A stretch of 64,000 nucleotides of DNA from Sweltsa coloradensis. Lineage: Eukaryota > Arthropoda > Insecta > Plecoptera > Chloroperlidae. The position numbers and the translations under genes were made by a program. Below are positions 23,801 through 36,700 of this stretch, one piece after another; the stretch's first letter is position 1, and every line of letters begins with the position of its first letter. The notes beneath the pieces were generated by a model that was given only the letters and a program-made list of their open reading frames with translations, ran no database searches and was not told the origin of the DNA. The stretch covers positions 434,001 through 498,000 of the forward strand of contig JAMZAV010000158.1 in the NCBI GenBank assembly GCA_024449915.1. The letters run 5' to 3'.

Positions 23801-26800
23801 CATGATAATATGACGCATTTTGCGAGCTATGTGCATCTCATGGATCAAAAGCCAGTTCGAACGATGCCAGGCCCCAAGTGATGCCCATGGTTGTAAAATC
23901 TTTATTAATTAATGTACTTATATAATAAATTAAAATATTATACACAGTTTCTAACACGTTTTATTATCCTATAAAATAATGATGGGATATGTTGTGCTTC
24001 CGGTGGGGCCTTGCTCCAAACCCAATCACTGGATGTTTCACACACGTTTAGATGCACTAGCCGAGAACGGCATGTATACTCCATTGTTGACAAATTGCAC
24101 ACACCTATTAATAGTTAATTTGGTTGTGGTTGTAAGTTGGTAAGTACTATTATTCGACAGAGACAGAAGTATACTACAATGAGAAGTAGTAAACATTATT
24201 ATCACAAAAGGGTGATCCTCTATCAAAGTTAGTTTTTGTCATGTTGGCAATTACTAATGACACTAATGGCAGTGGCGCATTTCCGCTGTCTACGTTGTCA
24301 AAATATGTAGACAATATTATACAATGTCAGTGCATGAGAGCTCTTGCCTTGCGAAACTGCTCGTATGACTCCAAGGAATTTAATTTGTGTATGTTTGGAC
24401 AATCTTCGCTCTCGCGTACCCGCACTTGTATGTGTGTTATATTTGCACTTATGAGTCGAGAACATCTGTAAAAGAAAACATAATTAATATGTTTACCTCC
24501 ATAAGAGATTACATTGACCAGCGCAATGGCTAAACGGGGGACGGTCTTTCTATACTTTGAAACACACATTTCACGTGTTTTCTTAATACTTATTCGTGTT
24601 TAGATTGAATACACATGTGAAGAATTAGCCAAATTTCGATACAAACTTTAAAATTGTTTCACATAGAACCTAGTGCTTTTTTAGTTTCTTCTTCCTCTCT
24701 GTTGAAATTGACATTGATTTAAGCCTCCAGATCAGATCAGACATCGTGAATGACTGAATGTTTCAGACTACTTTTAGCAAAAGGCTAAAGCGGCCTGCAA
24801 ACCAAATCACCCCCGGTAGTATATTGTGAGGCATGGATGATCACGCGACAGTGCATCAGTTCTTTCCAACACACGATGAATGAAGTGAATGCACAGGTTT
24901 TGCATGTGAAATAAATTTATTAATCAACTATCTAAAATCTTAAAACTTTTAATTAATTGTTCCTTTCAACGTACTTTAATGAATCGCTTATAGTGTTATT
25001 ACTGCAAACAATTTATGAAACATACTAGATACGATCTGAGCATGTAGCAGGAGTCTCATTACTGACAAATGCTGCTCAATGCATGAGAGAGTACGGCTGC
25101 GAGAGAGAGTACTATACTCACTCGAATCAACCGCCGAAGTTGGTCGCCCACTTGACCGAACCAAATATAACAATGATCTTTATATTTAATAAATATTGTG
25201 TAACTATATTTGTTTTATCAATTTTATTAGTGGCATTTTGTTGATTGCCATTATAATGGTGACTCAAATTATTCGTGTAATCGATTATTAATGATTTAAT
25301 TGATAATTATTATTTATAGGTTATATAATTATCATAAACATTTTTTATTTACATGATTTTGTGTTCTACTAACAGTTATGTAGCTTAACGATCTGTGCAC
25401 TTCATTTTATTTTGTAACATTTTTGGTCTAGGTTAAAGACGATGCTAATACAAAGAATATGGTTTATATTGTTAGGAATAAAATTACTCTTGAAATTGAA
25501 TGTACTTGTTAATAGCCATTTTTGTTCAACCTTCATCAATCAACATTGCTATTATTTACAGATATAAGGTCCCATTGCTTTGGTTACAATGAGATCATAT
25601 AAATGAAAGGTTTTACGTAGAAAATTAAGCTAATAAATATGAATCCATTGTGTGGTGTAAAATGAAGTCAACACATCACATCGAGGGGACCAAGTGTCAG
25701 GACCCTAATTTGTTACCTCTTTATTACTGGCGATGGAGCCAACTACGCCTCTGTCTCTCTCATTGTGAATATTTCATTTACCGACGACAGATAGAAAAAC
25801 ATTGTAAGAACTATTGAAGAACCATTACTGCAAAAACGAACGGAAATTAGTTGGAAGTAGTGAATGAATTTCCTGTTATAATAATAAGGCAACAATTGAT
25901 TCGCAACAATTGGGGCGGGGTGTGACCACCCTGTACTGATGAGGTTGTGAACTACATATTTTTAACCAGGTTAGCCTTCATCCAAAGTGTGTCCAACGTG
26001 CCCAGCGACAAGTGAACCATAACCTAACATTACCAGTAGAACGAGTCTGGGGTTAGATCGGTCACCTCACTCCAGTAGGCATGAGCTCGAATCCCGAACA
26101 AGGCAAGGGGTTTGAATTTGTCTTTCGTCCCCACCTATACCACCTACAACCAACTAACGTTTGTCGCTCACTCACTCACTCGAATCACTCGTAGAAGAAA
26201 TATAGGCTACAACTCAAATCCAATATTTAATTTGAATATACCCTAAACAGTGTAATTTGTACACTGGACAAAACATTTTATGTGTATATGAATATTCTAA
26301 TCGGCGATTGCTCTAAATTCAAGCGTACAATTATGTTCAACTCCTCATAGAGGGAATTAACATTTATAATATATTTTCTTATATTTGGGATATAATCTCA
26401 GATTAGAGAACGGTGAACCCGGGATCCACTCGTGGTTTAATGTCATGGTCGTGGTTACTGCGCGTGTTTTTATTAGCTAATCTAAGATTCGTTAAGAAAG
26501 TGTTAACTACCCCCATTACAATTAAATAACAATACAGTCAAACATACGGCAATTCTTCCTCATGCCTGAGGCAATATATTCTGAAAGAAGGTTAATTATG
26601 CGGTAATGCACTACACACTACACGCATTTTTTATTGAAGGTCTTTGCAATATTTAATCCAGCCGTTGGGTGTAACGGTCTTTGAATAACGACAGCTAGTC
26701 TGCTAACGTAAAACTCGGACATGTACGGTGGGCTAGGTTCTGTACACACACATACACACACCTGTTCGCTTGTATGTGAACTCTGCCTCACAAACAACGC

Positions 26801-27390
26801 TGATTACATTTCAGTTGTATATTCTCCTAGCCACCAAACCGTAAAGGAATGGGCTTTTACATACATATACATAAATATAATTAATCATATGTTGTCAAAA
26901 TAAATCGCAGTTGGTTTACGTGGTCCAGTCACCGTCCAGTGGCGGTGTTATCGTAGGTACGCGAAAGTCGGCTCCTATCTCTGTTCTCACGTAGACCGTT
27001 GACTTTCATTTGAATTGTAAAGAGGGCGATTGTGGTCAGAGTTCCCAACATATGGTGAATGGACGTCCGGTTGAATGGCAACCTGTTGATAGATAGTGAC
27101 CAAGAGATTTAAATGTCGTACGGCTCGGGGGGGTTTGGTTTGGTTTGCTTGCTTTGTAATTACCATTGCGTAGCATTTAAATCCAAAGTTTGTGATTATT
27201 TCTTCGGGCCACCCACAGTTTTACGTTTTCCCAAATATGCATCAAGCGAATCTTGAGACTGATCGGTTTTGAAACCTGCCACTCAGAATAACAATTCATA
27301 AACTTATACATTACATAAATAATAGATTTCTAGTACGTAGTTCAAGTATACTATATTGTGTTGGATTTAATATGATGCTATAACATATGG
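20808..27390. other. Long AT-rich unique region, no gene recognised
   Basis: I scanned both strands for conserved exons and found none I can support. There is a tRNA-like SINE fragment at about 26040-26105 ('gggttagatcggtcacctca' then 'atgagctcgaatcccg'). Small GC-richer patches at 21205-21250, 21480-21600 and 24990-25165 have short open frames without recognisable domains. The region may be intronic or intergenic to the TNF-receptor-type exon at 33.4 kb. Confidence 0.4.
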
Positions 27391-27394
27391 TACT

Positions 27395-27680
27395 TCACGC
27401 TTCGTGGACGATCTTTACAGTCACGTTGATGGATAAGCGTATTTGGGCTATCCTGCTTTGCTAATATAGCCTAAGTGAGTAAAGTGCGTCTTTGTGCATC
27501 ACATTAGATGTATGTCCGTCTGTGAGCCCATACACTCGTGTGTGTTAGGATTTGAGTGGTCGTTTGTCTGGTAGACAGCGAAGAAACAAACAAACAAATA
27601 AAAACAGTCGTGCTACTTTCGCAGGGTAGTCAAATTCGAGTTGTCGCTACATTCACTTCGCGAGCTACGCTCATCTAGTT
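27395..27680 (-). mobile_element. Decayed family A-like element
   Basis: The reverse 3' end is 'cgcttcgtggacgatctt...cacgttgatggataagcg'. The 5' end (minus strand) reads 'agatgagcgtagctcgcgaa'. Both ends are recognisable but substituted. Confidence 0.45.
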
Positions 27681-29224
27681 TGTAGGTGTAAACTTGTCTT
27701 GTTGCTGTCGTAAGCGGTAGCTTGAGTGAGAAGCAAACACAAACAAATAAATAAAAAATAAATCATAAAAAACAAATCATGAATATAAGCCTCCATAATT
27801 TAACCTAAAACAAATAACGTTTTGTTACAAATTAAAATCTCAGAACATTAAACAAGTAAATGATGGCGGGGGGATAGGGAGGGGGGGGGGATCAAAATAA
27901 GTTTTACGCCTTTGGAATTCGCAAAGTCAAAAGTGAAACAGTATTTTTAGGGTGCCCGTTGGTCTACCGTGTCGGAATCTCTAAGGTATAGGGTTAAGTT
28001 AGTTCGTCGCATATGATAAGTTCTATAGAGTTCTAAATGAAGTTGCCGTGTACGAGTGCTTGTGAAAACTACTAACAAACAACCTTCTTATCAAGTTGTA
28101 TCCTCCGAGAAGAATTCATATCATCTCAATAAAATAACCATTAGCATTACGACATGACTACCGCGTCCCTTGTATTTACAAAGCAACCATCATTTATTTA
28201 ATAATATTTTAATAAATGGGTATTTTAATACAAAGAACGCGGGAATTTCCTTCGTGACTTTAATAAAGTCTTCAGCAACGATAACCCACGACAAGTTTTT
28301 ACAACAAACTGTTACTGCCGAGATCGCAGAATTGATACATCTCTACTACTTCAAGTACATTAGCAAACACATGGGAAAATACGATGTTTACTCCTCGATA
28401 ACAATCTGAGAGGTCCACATTGCTTGGATGATATATAATTACGAACATCACATGGTTGAGATTCAAAACAAGATGACTGTGTATCTGTTGATTCGATAAT
28501 AATGTATAACACATGCATGTATATATAATGAAAGTACAAGTACCCTAACGTACGATTTCACAATACCCTAGCTATAAATCGCGTAATTTAATTTCCTAAA
28601 ACAATTGTCATAAAATTAAACACAATATCTTTTTAAACTAGCACAAGATAACAGTATCGTGGCAATATGGAGAAAAAAATACATCAAGCAAAGAAAATCT
28701 TATATTGCTGGTTGATTTGGTGACGTGTTGAAGCTAATAAGCACAAACCCCTCATTAGCCGCTAGTTTCCCATTATTGAAGTAGTTAGGTTGGTGAACTT
28801 GCTATAATGGTTATTTTGTGCTTCGTAATGAAACGTTGGTAAAACAATGTGTTTGTATGCTATCCAAGATATGATCATAATCGTCTGTTTTCGTGAAAAC
28901 AACGAAATATTGTTAGCAGTGTTTAAACTCCTTATTAGTGACTAGCCGCCATATTGCTCGAGTTGCTATTTATTTATATATTTAATGTCTGTTCTGTTCA
29001 GTTGTTATATATCTTAAACATGTGACTTTAATTCAATATACACAGCTCTCACGCTATTAATCTGCCACGGGAATTGATACCGGCTGTTTTTAAAGAAAAT
29101 ACCAAAATCAAAGAAAACGTAATTTAATTTTTGAATCACCATTAAATTTGATCCAGGAAATTAAAAGTATAGCAATAAATTTGAATATTAGTAAGACAAA
29201 CGTTTCTTTTTTCTTCTATTAGAA
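27681..29224. other. AT-rich unique stretch, nothing supported
   Basis: No exon, RNA gene or known repeat was identified. A run of G's lies at 27870-27890. Confidence 0.35.
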
Positions 29225-29402
29225 CTAGGGAAACGCCAAAGTCGTTGATAGACGAGTGAGTGACCCATGTGTTGAGTACCCGGGAACATCCCCTTTCCTC
29301 CCCTATACCTAAGGCTGGATCTAGCCCAGTATGGGGAATGATACTGGGTATTCAACACATGGCTCACTCACTCGTCTATCAACGACTTTGGCGTTTCCCT
29401 AG
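29225..29402. mobile_element. Minimal family B element (178 bp)
   Basis: Both ends are CTAGGGAAACGCCAAAGTCG and its reverse complement. The inverted repeats extend about 58 bp, through 'gttgatagacgagtgag' and 'catgtgttgagtac'. Only about 60 bp of unique centre remains. Confidence 0.75.
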
Positions 29403-30012
29403 TCTAGTTGGCTAAGGCGCCCTTATACCCTGAATGTGGGAGACCTGGGTTCAATCCCCTGGTCGGATAAGATTTTGAAGTTTATGGATTGTATTTAAAA
29501 AAATAAACATGTTTTGAAATGCATATAACGCAGTTTAGTCTACATCAACTGTGACAATACTATGGAAAACATAGCCAGTACGAAATACGAGTAAAGATTG
29601 CAAGGTTTACTCAATCTCCCAGCGGAAATTGGGGGTACCATGAGCGTGCAAATTTCGATACTCTTTGGTCACTGCATAACTGCATTACAAATATTTTTTC
29701 CACTGCCTCCATTGCAAACGAGTAACATCTAAGAGGCAGTGATTTTTTCAAAAGCAAAACCATTGTCGTTAAAAGAATTCCTACACATGTAAGGCCTATT
29801 TTTCAGGTGATTATTTCTTGTAGGTTTAAATAGAAATGGATTGTGCTCATTTTGTTAGCAGTTCTAAGTTACCTGGGCACGGATGTCTGTTTAAAATTTC
29901 AGCTCAATCTATTTGGCCGTTTGGCCGTATGGGACCGGACAAACAAACAGACAGACATTTAACATTTAACATACAGACAATAGTCACTACGTTTCGCTAC
30001 GCTCACTCGTCT
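29403..30012 (+). mobile_element. tRNA-derived SINE-like unit of family B
   Basis: 'gttggctaaggcgccc' and 'ctgggttcaatcccctgg' form good A- and B-box candidates about 40 bp apart. The body and tail match 7894-8487, ending 'cgctacgctcactcgtcta'. Confidence 0.6.
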
Positions 30013-30440
30013 AAAAACATGGTATTAAAGATAGGACACTGATCTGAAGCGTGGCTCTACGAGGACGTGGGTTCGAAACCCGCTTAAAGCATGTTTTGTT
30101 GTAATCGTCCTTCATCGTCGTCTATCTGCACTCATCGTCTCGCATAGCCTTAGTGCTTAATATGAGACTCATCATCATGTATGCTCTAGGCCCTGTCTGT
30201 TTTTGTTAATCGCGACGATCGTGACAGTCTTGTCATCGCGTGGGAAGTGTGGGGCGTCAGTTGACTGACCCGGGGTCATATCAGTGTGTATCTGACGCCT
30301 CCCTCTTAGTTCTCACACTCGAGGTGTGCGCGCCTCATTTAGGCTGTGCTGCACTCTGCCTTTCGGGTTGCTACCTGTTGCATTGCTGCACTCGGCAACA
30401 CTTCTTTGCGGGCTGGTTGAATGGATAGTTTAACGAAGTT
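30013..30440 (+). mobile_element. Second SINE-like unit (family F)
   Basis: 'cgtgggttcgaaacccgc' is a strong B-box/T-arm candidate. The segment at 30110-30175 ('tgcactcatcgtctcgcata') recurs inverted at 44740-44800 in intron 4 of the secreted-protein gene. The open frame at 30240-30428 has no domain. Confidence 0.45.
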
Positions 30441-30865
30441 AATGAAGTTAATGAGATGTGTTCATCATTGCTTCATCAAATCAGTCATATGACTGAGTGG
30501 GTAGACTCTAAATGCGAATTTATTTATTTATTTATTTAAATACTAAAAACTATGATGGTGACGTTATTGGCATTTTAAGATGTAATTTTATAGAAAAACA
30601 TGAGCAGAACAAAATAAACCACCAACGTCACAATGATGGAGTATTTTTTTCTGCATGCATCATAAAATGCGCATCTACGAAATTGCATTATCTTAATTAA
30701 GCCGTGATTTCACTGGGTATATTTAATTTTTTTAATCGCTTGTCGAGAAATAATTAGGAAAACACCTTTCAATCTCGTCGAATATAACATCAACTGGAAA
30801 AGATGGCAAAGTAGGGAGCAAAGCATACCGGTTGATAGTTCATTAATGGTGATTATTTTTTGGTT

Positions 30866-31060
30866 TATTTGGTTTAAGGACGCGTCAACCGTTAGGTCAT
30901 AATGCACCACTCTAGCCTAAGGGGGGGGGAGGTGGGCCATGCTGGTCAGAACCAGCCAAGGGTAAGGGGAGGAAGGGGGTTCCACGTCGCGGTCGTATCG
31001 TCTGTGTCATCGTTCGTTGTGTAACTGTCTCGTCGCCGGAGGTGCCGGGTACATGGCCGC
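30866..31060 (-). mobile_element. Family C SINE copy, reverse
   Basis: It carries the reverse of the conserved tail ('aggacgcgtcaaccgttagg', 'cataatgcaccactctagcc'), then 'gctggtcagaaccagcc' and 'cacgtcgcggtcgt', in the same order as the copies at 51-64 kb read backwards. Confidence 0.65.
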
Positions 31061-32900
31061 CCTTATCTGCAGGGGCACCAAAAATATTAGGTATAATCCT
31101 GGTTGAAGGATAATGTCAACAAAAACGCATGTCAATCGGACGTAGTGTTAGGTTTTATCGTGAGACGTGACACACGCACAGACGGACGGACGGACTTAAA
31201 AAAGATGATTATAAGAGAGCTTTTCTCACTAATAATAATACGAGGAGAGAAGAAACCCAACCTAGGAACGACATTCTGTGGGCGTAATCGGAATCAATTA
31301 TCTAATGCGACAAACTAATGAAATAATTAATAAAGCACGTGGAAATTATTTTCTTCACATTTGTATACATAAATACAAGAAGTTAAACAAATAATTTCGT
31401 CGAAGAGTTTTAGCAAACCTGTCACCACACACATCTTCTCGGTTAGCCTCATTGCCAAAGTAAACGACAGAAGACCTTCACACACTAGGGCTAAATCTCT
31501 CCACGCAGGTGTGGTGTGGTAGAGTCGGAGGAAAAAAACGAAGAAAGAAAGAAAGAAAGGGAAGCCATTCTTCTTCACACGACGCACAGCTAAACAGTTT
31601 CCCACCATCTTATCATGTTGGCCAGGAGATCACAACTAATACTAGTGTATTAGAGTGACAATTGACATGTAATGGGACACATACGACAATCTGCAGGAAC
31701 CTTTATGTACAGCCATGAAACATTTGGCATGCAAAGAAACAACACTTTGGTACAGCACAACGACGACGTCGACGGTGGCAACAACGCTGTCCTTCAAATC
31801 GAATGAGAATTCACATCTTTATAGAAACGGTTGTCATTTGATTGAACAACTTGTATAAATAAACAGCGTTGGCTGACAGGCACAGGTGTCAGAGGACAAT
31901 AATTAGAATGGGACAATAAAGTAACAGAAAATAATCTTAGCCAGGACTGCTGGTGTCAGGCTTCGCCCTGGTGTCGTTAGTAGGCCGTTTTAGTAGGCCA
32001 GGCAATTTATATATTTTTAGGATACAAGATGAAGATACGTGAAAGCAACTCTAAATTCCTTTATAATCGAAGGAGATGAGCAATTTAACGATAATGAGAG
32101 AAATGATCTTTGAATACGCTATAAAACATTGAAAAGATTAAAAGAAATGTGGTAAAAATTTTGAATTTTAAGTCCAATAACATTTCTCAGAATGAAACTA
32201 GGTACTGCAAAGCTTAAATTAGCAACTAATGTTACGATTAAACGTTTAATCGAATTAAAAAGGTTGACAATCGTCTCGTGAGCCAATTCACACAGTGCAT
32301 ATTTCTGAAGAACAGCATTGCTGGAGGTGCTAATCGAATTCACACGTTGCAACATCCAACTTATGATGTGGGATGTGCGGTACCATTATTAGTGCCGGTC
32401 ACTCTCAGGCCTACCTAGAAGGAAGAGCTTGAGGAGATGGTGGGGGGGGGGGGTAAGATGGCAGCAACGGATGGGTCAGATCGCAATCACTAGAAAGAAA
32501 CAGTGGGAGCGCAAGCGTAGTCCTCGTAAGCGGAAGTGGGGAACGCCCTCGACGGATGAAGCGTTTTGCGCGCGTAAAAAACTCGTCAACAATCTGGGGA
32601 TCTGAAAGTATTACTCGTGTAAGAACCGCGGACCTCTTTGCGCGAGTGGTCTTGCTGTGAATCCGCGTGAGGAGCCGAGAATCATCTGCTCCCCCCCCCT
32701 CCCCCCACCAATTAACGTGTAATACTGTTTTTTTTACTGTGGCAAAAATTATGCAAACGCAATGTCAATGGCGCAAGTGTATTCATAAATATTTTATTTT
32801 AGTCAAGTTTATTTCTTCGATTTCTTCATTTCTTTATTTGACTCACAATTTAGATTTGTCTTTGTCCACTGTCACCACTCCTTTGTTTTCTGCGGACTTA
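31061..32900. other. No supported gene; GC/CpG-rich patch at 32450-32690
   Basis: The patch at 32450-32690 is open in two plus-strand frames and rich in CpG ('gcgttttgcgcgcgtaaaaa'). It could be a promoter or first-exon region for the exon at 33376, but no start codon with domain content is visible. Minus-strand frames at 31327-31608 and 32119-32355 are not supported. Confidence 0.35.
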
Positions 32901-33130
32901 GTAGCTTGATTTTCATTGACAATGAGGTGGTTTGATGCTGGACATCAAAACTCGAGGATTATTCTTCATCTTATAGACCAAAATGATGTTATTAAATATT
33001 ATTTGCACTTGCAGGTCATACGGCGATTGTACCGTGATCCAAAGATCACGATGTTGGGTGGGAGGGGCGGGGGGATTCACGCCAACGTTGAGATTTAGAA
33101 TTGCCCCCCCCCCCCACCACACCCCACCCC
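32900..33130 (+). repeat. Dispersed repeat G, copy 1
   Basis: It shares about 230 bp with 48880-49110 ('aatgaggtggtttga', 'aactcgaggattattcttca', 'gcaggtcatacggcgattgt', 'aaagatcacgatgttg'), same orientation. Both copies are followed by poly-C and poly-G runs. Confidence 0.75.
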
Positions 33131-33375
33131 TTATGTAAGATCCTAACGTCGCCCCTGGACGATGAGGCCATGGTCGTTTCTTTATAGTACTGCCCTAACA
33201 CTGTTTTACGTAGACCATAAATATCACTTTTGTATTTATCTTTCTCCATTTCCAAACAAATTAACACTCATTAATTAACATTCAATTGGCATTTAGTCTC
33301 TTCCCTCTCGATTGGACAAAATGTCGTCCTCAAAGTGCTCATCATTTGTTCAACCGATGAATGTTGTTGTTTCAG

Positions 33376-33726
33376 GGGTTGTACGCGCGGCCCCGTCTCC
33401 GGCACCACCACCGCCGCCTCCGCTGCTCCAAGTGTCCTCCAGGATGGGGGGTGGCCCACCCTTGCACCCAGGCGGAGGACACCGGGTGCGCCCCTTGCGA
33501 GTCGGGGCACTACTCCCCCCACCACTCGTACCACAGCCCCTGCTGGCTCTGCAGCCGGTGCGGCGCGGGGCTGTTCGAGGCGCACACTTGCACCTCCGTG
33601 GCCGACACAGTGTGCGACGACTGCCACAGACTCTTCAACAGGCCGAGACTCTTCAACACAGACTTCTACGACAAGTGTATAGAGATGAACATCACGCAGC
33701 TGCTGCCAAGGACGAGGTTCAAATAG
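33376..33726 (+). CDS. TNF-receptor-type cysteine-rich terminal exon
   Basis: A TTTCAG acceptor at 33370-33375 opens a GC-rich frame of 116 codons plus stop TAG (33724-33726). After a basic, histidine-rich lead ('RHHHRRLR') the cysteines follow the TNF-receptor pattern: C-x2-C-x9-C-x7-C-x2-C, then, after 17 residues, C-x2-C-x2-C-x9-C-x7-C-x2-C. That is the end of one repeat and one complete repeat ('CWLCSRCGAG' ... 'CTSVADTVCDDC'). About 35 residues follow and the frame stops with no hydrophobic segment. These modules bind TNF-family ligands outside the cell. Ending here would give a soluble receptor or decoy, unless another splice form skips this exon. Upstream exons with the signal peptide were not found. 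A polyadenylation signal candidate is at 34367. The frame and domain are clear; the soluble role is inferred. Confidence 0.75.
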   Translation, partial: GLYARPRLRHHHRRLRCSKCPPGWGVAHPCTQAEDTGCAPCESGHYSPHHSYHSPCWLCSRCGAGLFEAHTCTSVADTVCDDCHRLFNRPRLFNTDFYDKCIEMNITQLLPRTRFK

Positions 33727-36700
33727 AACCAGCTGATGAGTACTTAGGAGGGTTGACAACCGTTCTGATTCCATCAGGAAAGTCCTGAATTTGAGACTTT
33801 GGTCCTGGTGACGGAATTACCTCAATTCAGTTTAATATTTACTGATTGAAAACATTTTTTGGTGTCGTAAGTAGTGAAGCAATCGGCACCCCCCAGCTTC
33901 CCATTCACTCGTCAACATGTAAATGTACGCCTAATGCTTTCACTATTCAAGTAAAAAAAAAAAATCGTTTAAATTTGTATTACCTTAAACATACTATAGA
34001 TGATTTTTAAAGCAGTTTTCAGAGTTCAGACATTTCTGATACCCAAAATCGTATTCATTATACACGAAACAATCTCTTCCAACCCCCTTCCACCTTCACC
34101 AGGTTCTAATGTCCTAAATTTAATTTCTGCTAAGTTGGCAACCCTATGAGTACTTACACAAAATAATTGAACATTGCACACATGGGTATTGAGAGAACAT
34201 TTCCAATTTCCATGTTGTAATAATTATGTATTCTTATAAAAATAATAATAATATGCATTGTATTATATCCACTGAATGTATGTATACCATAAAGTAAACC
34301 AAAAGGTTAAACTATTATATAAGTACAAATTGATTCATGTTTAGATTGATGTTAATTGATTAATTAAATAAAGTGTATACACGGGTCCTGTCCACATGTA
34401 TAAAAGAGGTGGACGAGAAACAATTTACCAGTGTGAAATAAGAGTATTATGTGTTCACTAGAGGCAGTAGTAGATGAATAGATCTTGCATCTTTAAAATA
34501 TTTAGGTGAACCGTGAAATTCCGTGTCCTGATAATATGAATAAAACAACAGTGTAAATAATCTTCGATGGAAATAGCCACCACGGCTATTTCATTCGTGT
34601 ATACAGACAGAGTGAAGTGAAACTGTATGTGTACTGCATCGGTCCGGCATAGGAACGGACCTGGCTAGCTAGCTAAGCGTATACGCAATGGTAACTATGA
34701 TCTCGTACCCCGTCTCAAACATTAGTAGAATAGAAGAGGAAAGTGTGGCTAAATGATATGAAGTTTAGAAGACACATTTTGTTTCCTCGGTATCTCTGCC
34801 TCCAGCAAGTGTTATTAATAATTAAAAATATAAGAATGCAAATCATATGTAGGAATACTTGATTTCATTGTAATGCAAGAAGATGCGTAATGGTGTACAC
34901 AATCTCCTGAGAACGTATTGAACTGACGATACACAAACCAGAAATATGAACAATGATTGCAATTACATGATGTAAGCATATAGCTGATTAGGATGTGGTA
35001 AAATATAGACCCATATATTGTTTAAAGAAGGTCTTCTTTAATAAATGCCCCATATAAAAGTCCCATTAACTGCTATATTATATTTAATGACAGTGAAAGT
35101 CGATGTAACACCAACGGCTTGAAATAATAATCTGCATGCCTTTAAAAATCATGCCAAGACGAGAATGATTGTTTTCAAATATTGCTTGCAAATATATCTC
35201 AGGGAGACAATATAATTATAAGGTTTTTGGTATAGAAATGTTTCGTTCTTGATGTGAAATATCACAGGGGCAAAAACTTATCTAATCTTATATAGTAACG
35301 CACTACTGCTCAACTCAACATCACATAGTTGTAGTCGAAGTGCTTATTTAAATCATATTTTACGCGTGTAAATAATTGAAATGTACAACATAAATTAACT
35401 TTACATTCTTCAAGCTAGCACATGTCATGCTTAGCAGAAAGAAACTGGTGCAAAAACAATTTTCGCCTCTGACACAAAACACTCAACTAAAAGACTAAGT
35501 GAGCAAAAACAAGATGATGGGAAAACGTAAGTGTTGCTAATTACTTTTGTTTTAATTGATTTGTCCGTAAAAAATAAAATGTGGTTTAGTTTATATTCTT
35601 CGAGTTGCTAATATGATAATGCAGTTCGTACCGAGGGTAGCCGCATACACTTCAAGATTATAATCAATTTAATAGACTACTATCACTACTTAATTGTTAT
35701 TTCTATTACTTATATTTCAATATTATAATACGTATACAACACTTTTCAAAAAGCATTTAAAAATTGTATTTCCTCTATTTCCATTGTAAAGTAAGTAAAT
35801 GGAAACAACATAATAATATATATTTACGTACGCACCACATCCAACACCCACGTAATATCCTTGAGAATGGAGATAACTGCAATATCATGTTGTTAAAGGA
35901 TATTGTGTCTTATATCATACTTTGTGTAAATAGTTAACGAAGGAGGTATTTCTAGTTTTTAATGACCTCAAAACCACAGTAAATTGTACTGTATTCTAAT
36001 TTGAAACTATATTACAATTTATTATTTTAAAGGGCCAATAATTGTATCATTATAAATAAAATTAATGTTTCATTAGTACCTCTAGTCTAAAGTACAAGTT
36101 TGTGAAGTAAGCATATGTTTATTCTTATTTAGAAATATCTCAAATGTGGTTATTTATTAATAACTTAGGTAAAATCAAGAAGTCATGTGCTAAAAAAGTA
36201 AGACGATAAGGCTTTCCTTATTTGTAAATCTGTACACGAAGCATTATAATATACGAAGCTATTGTCAGCTGTCTATGTGTTTATTACTTCCATGTATCCA
36301 GGCCAACCCTGGGGTTCTATTTACTTATTACTTAGTAGTGCGACAGTGCTCGACAGCGACAACATTTCCTTCACTCGCACGCAGAAATGTCAAGACTCGC
36401 GCTAAGCATGAATTATTATATTTACAAGATGTCGCTGTCGATCGACAACTGTCTCTCTGAGTTAGTTGATAGGCCCTTCACGGTATTAAAATATTATTCA
36501 TCAACGTGCAGTTTAAATCCCATAGAAAGAAAGAAATAATACGCGAATTCAAGATGTCTTCTCAACATGACTGTATGAAACAACTTCACCGAACTTCACC
36601 GAGGGAATTTGCGAAACACGTGTTCTAAAGTTATTATTTAATATAACATATTTTCACTTCAGTAGCTATAAAGTGTTCACTCAATAAGAGCACTCACAAC

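Noticed and set aside
33271..33788. Long overlapping frames on both strands at 33.3-33.8 kb
   Set aside because: They are antisense and out-of-frame shadows of the GC-rich TNF-receptor exon, whose cysteine pattern fixes the true frame.
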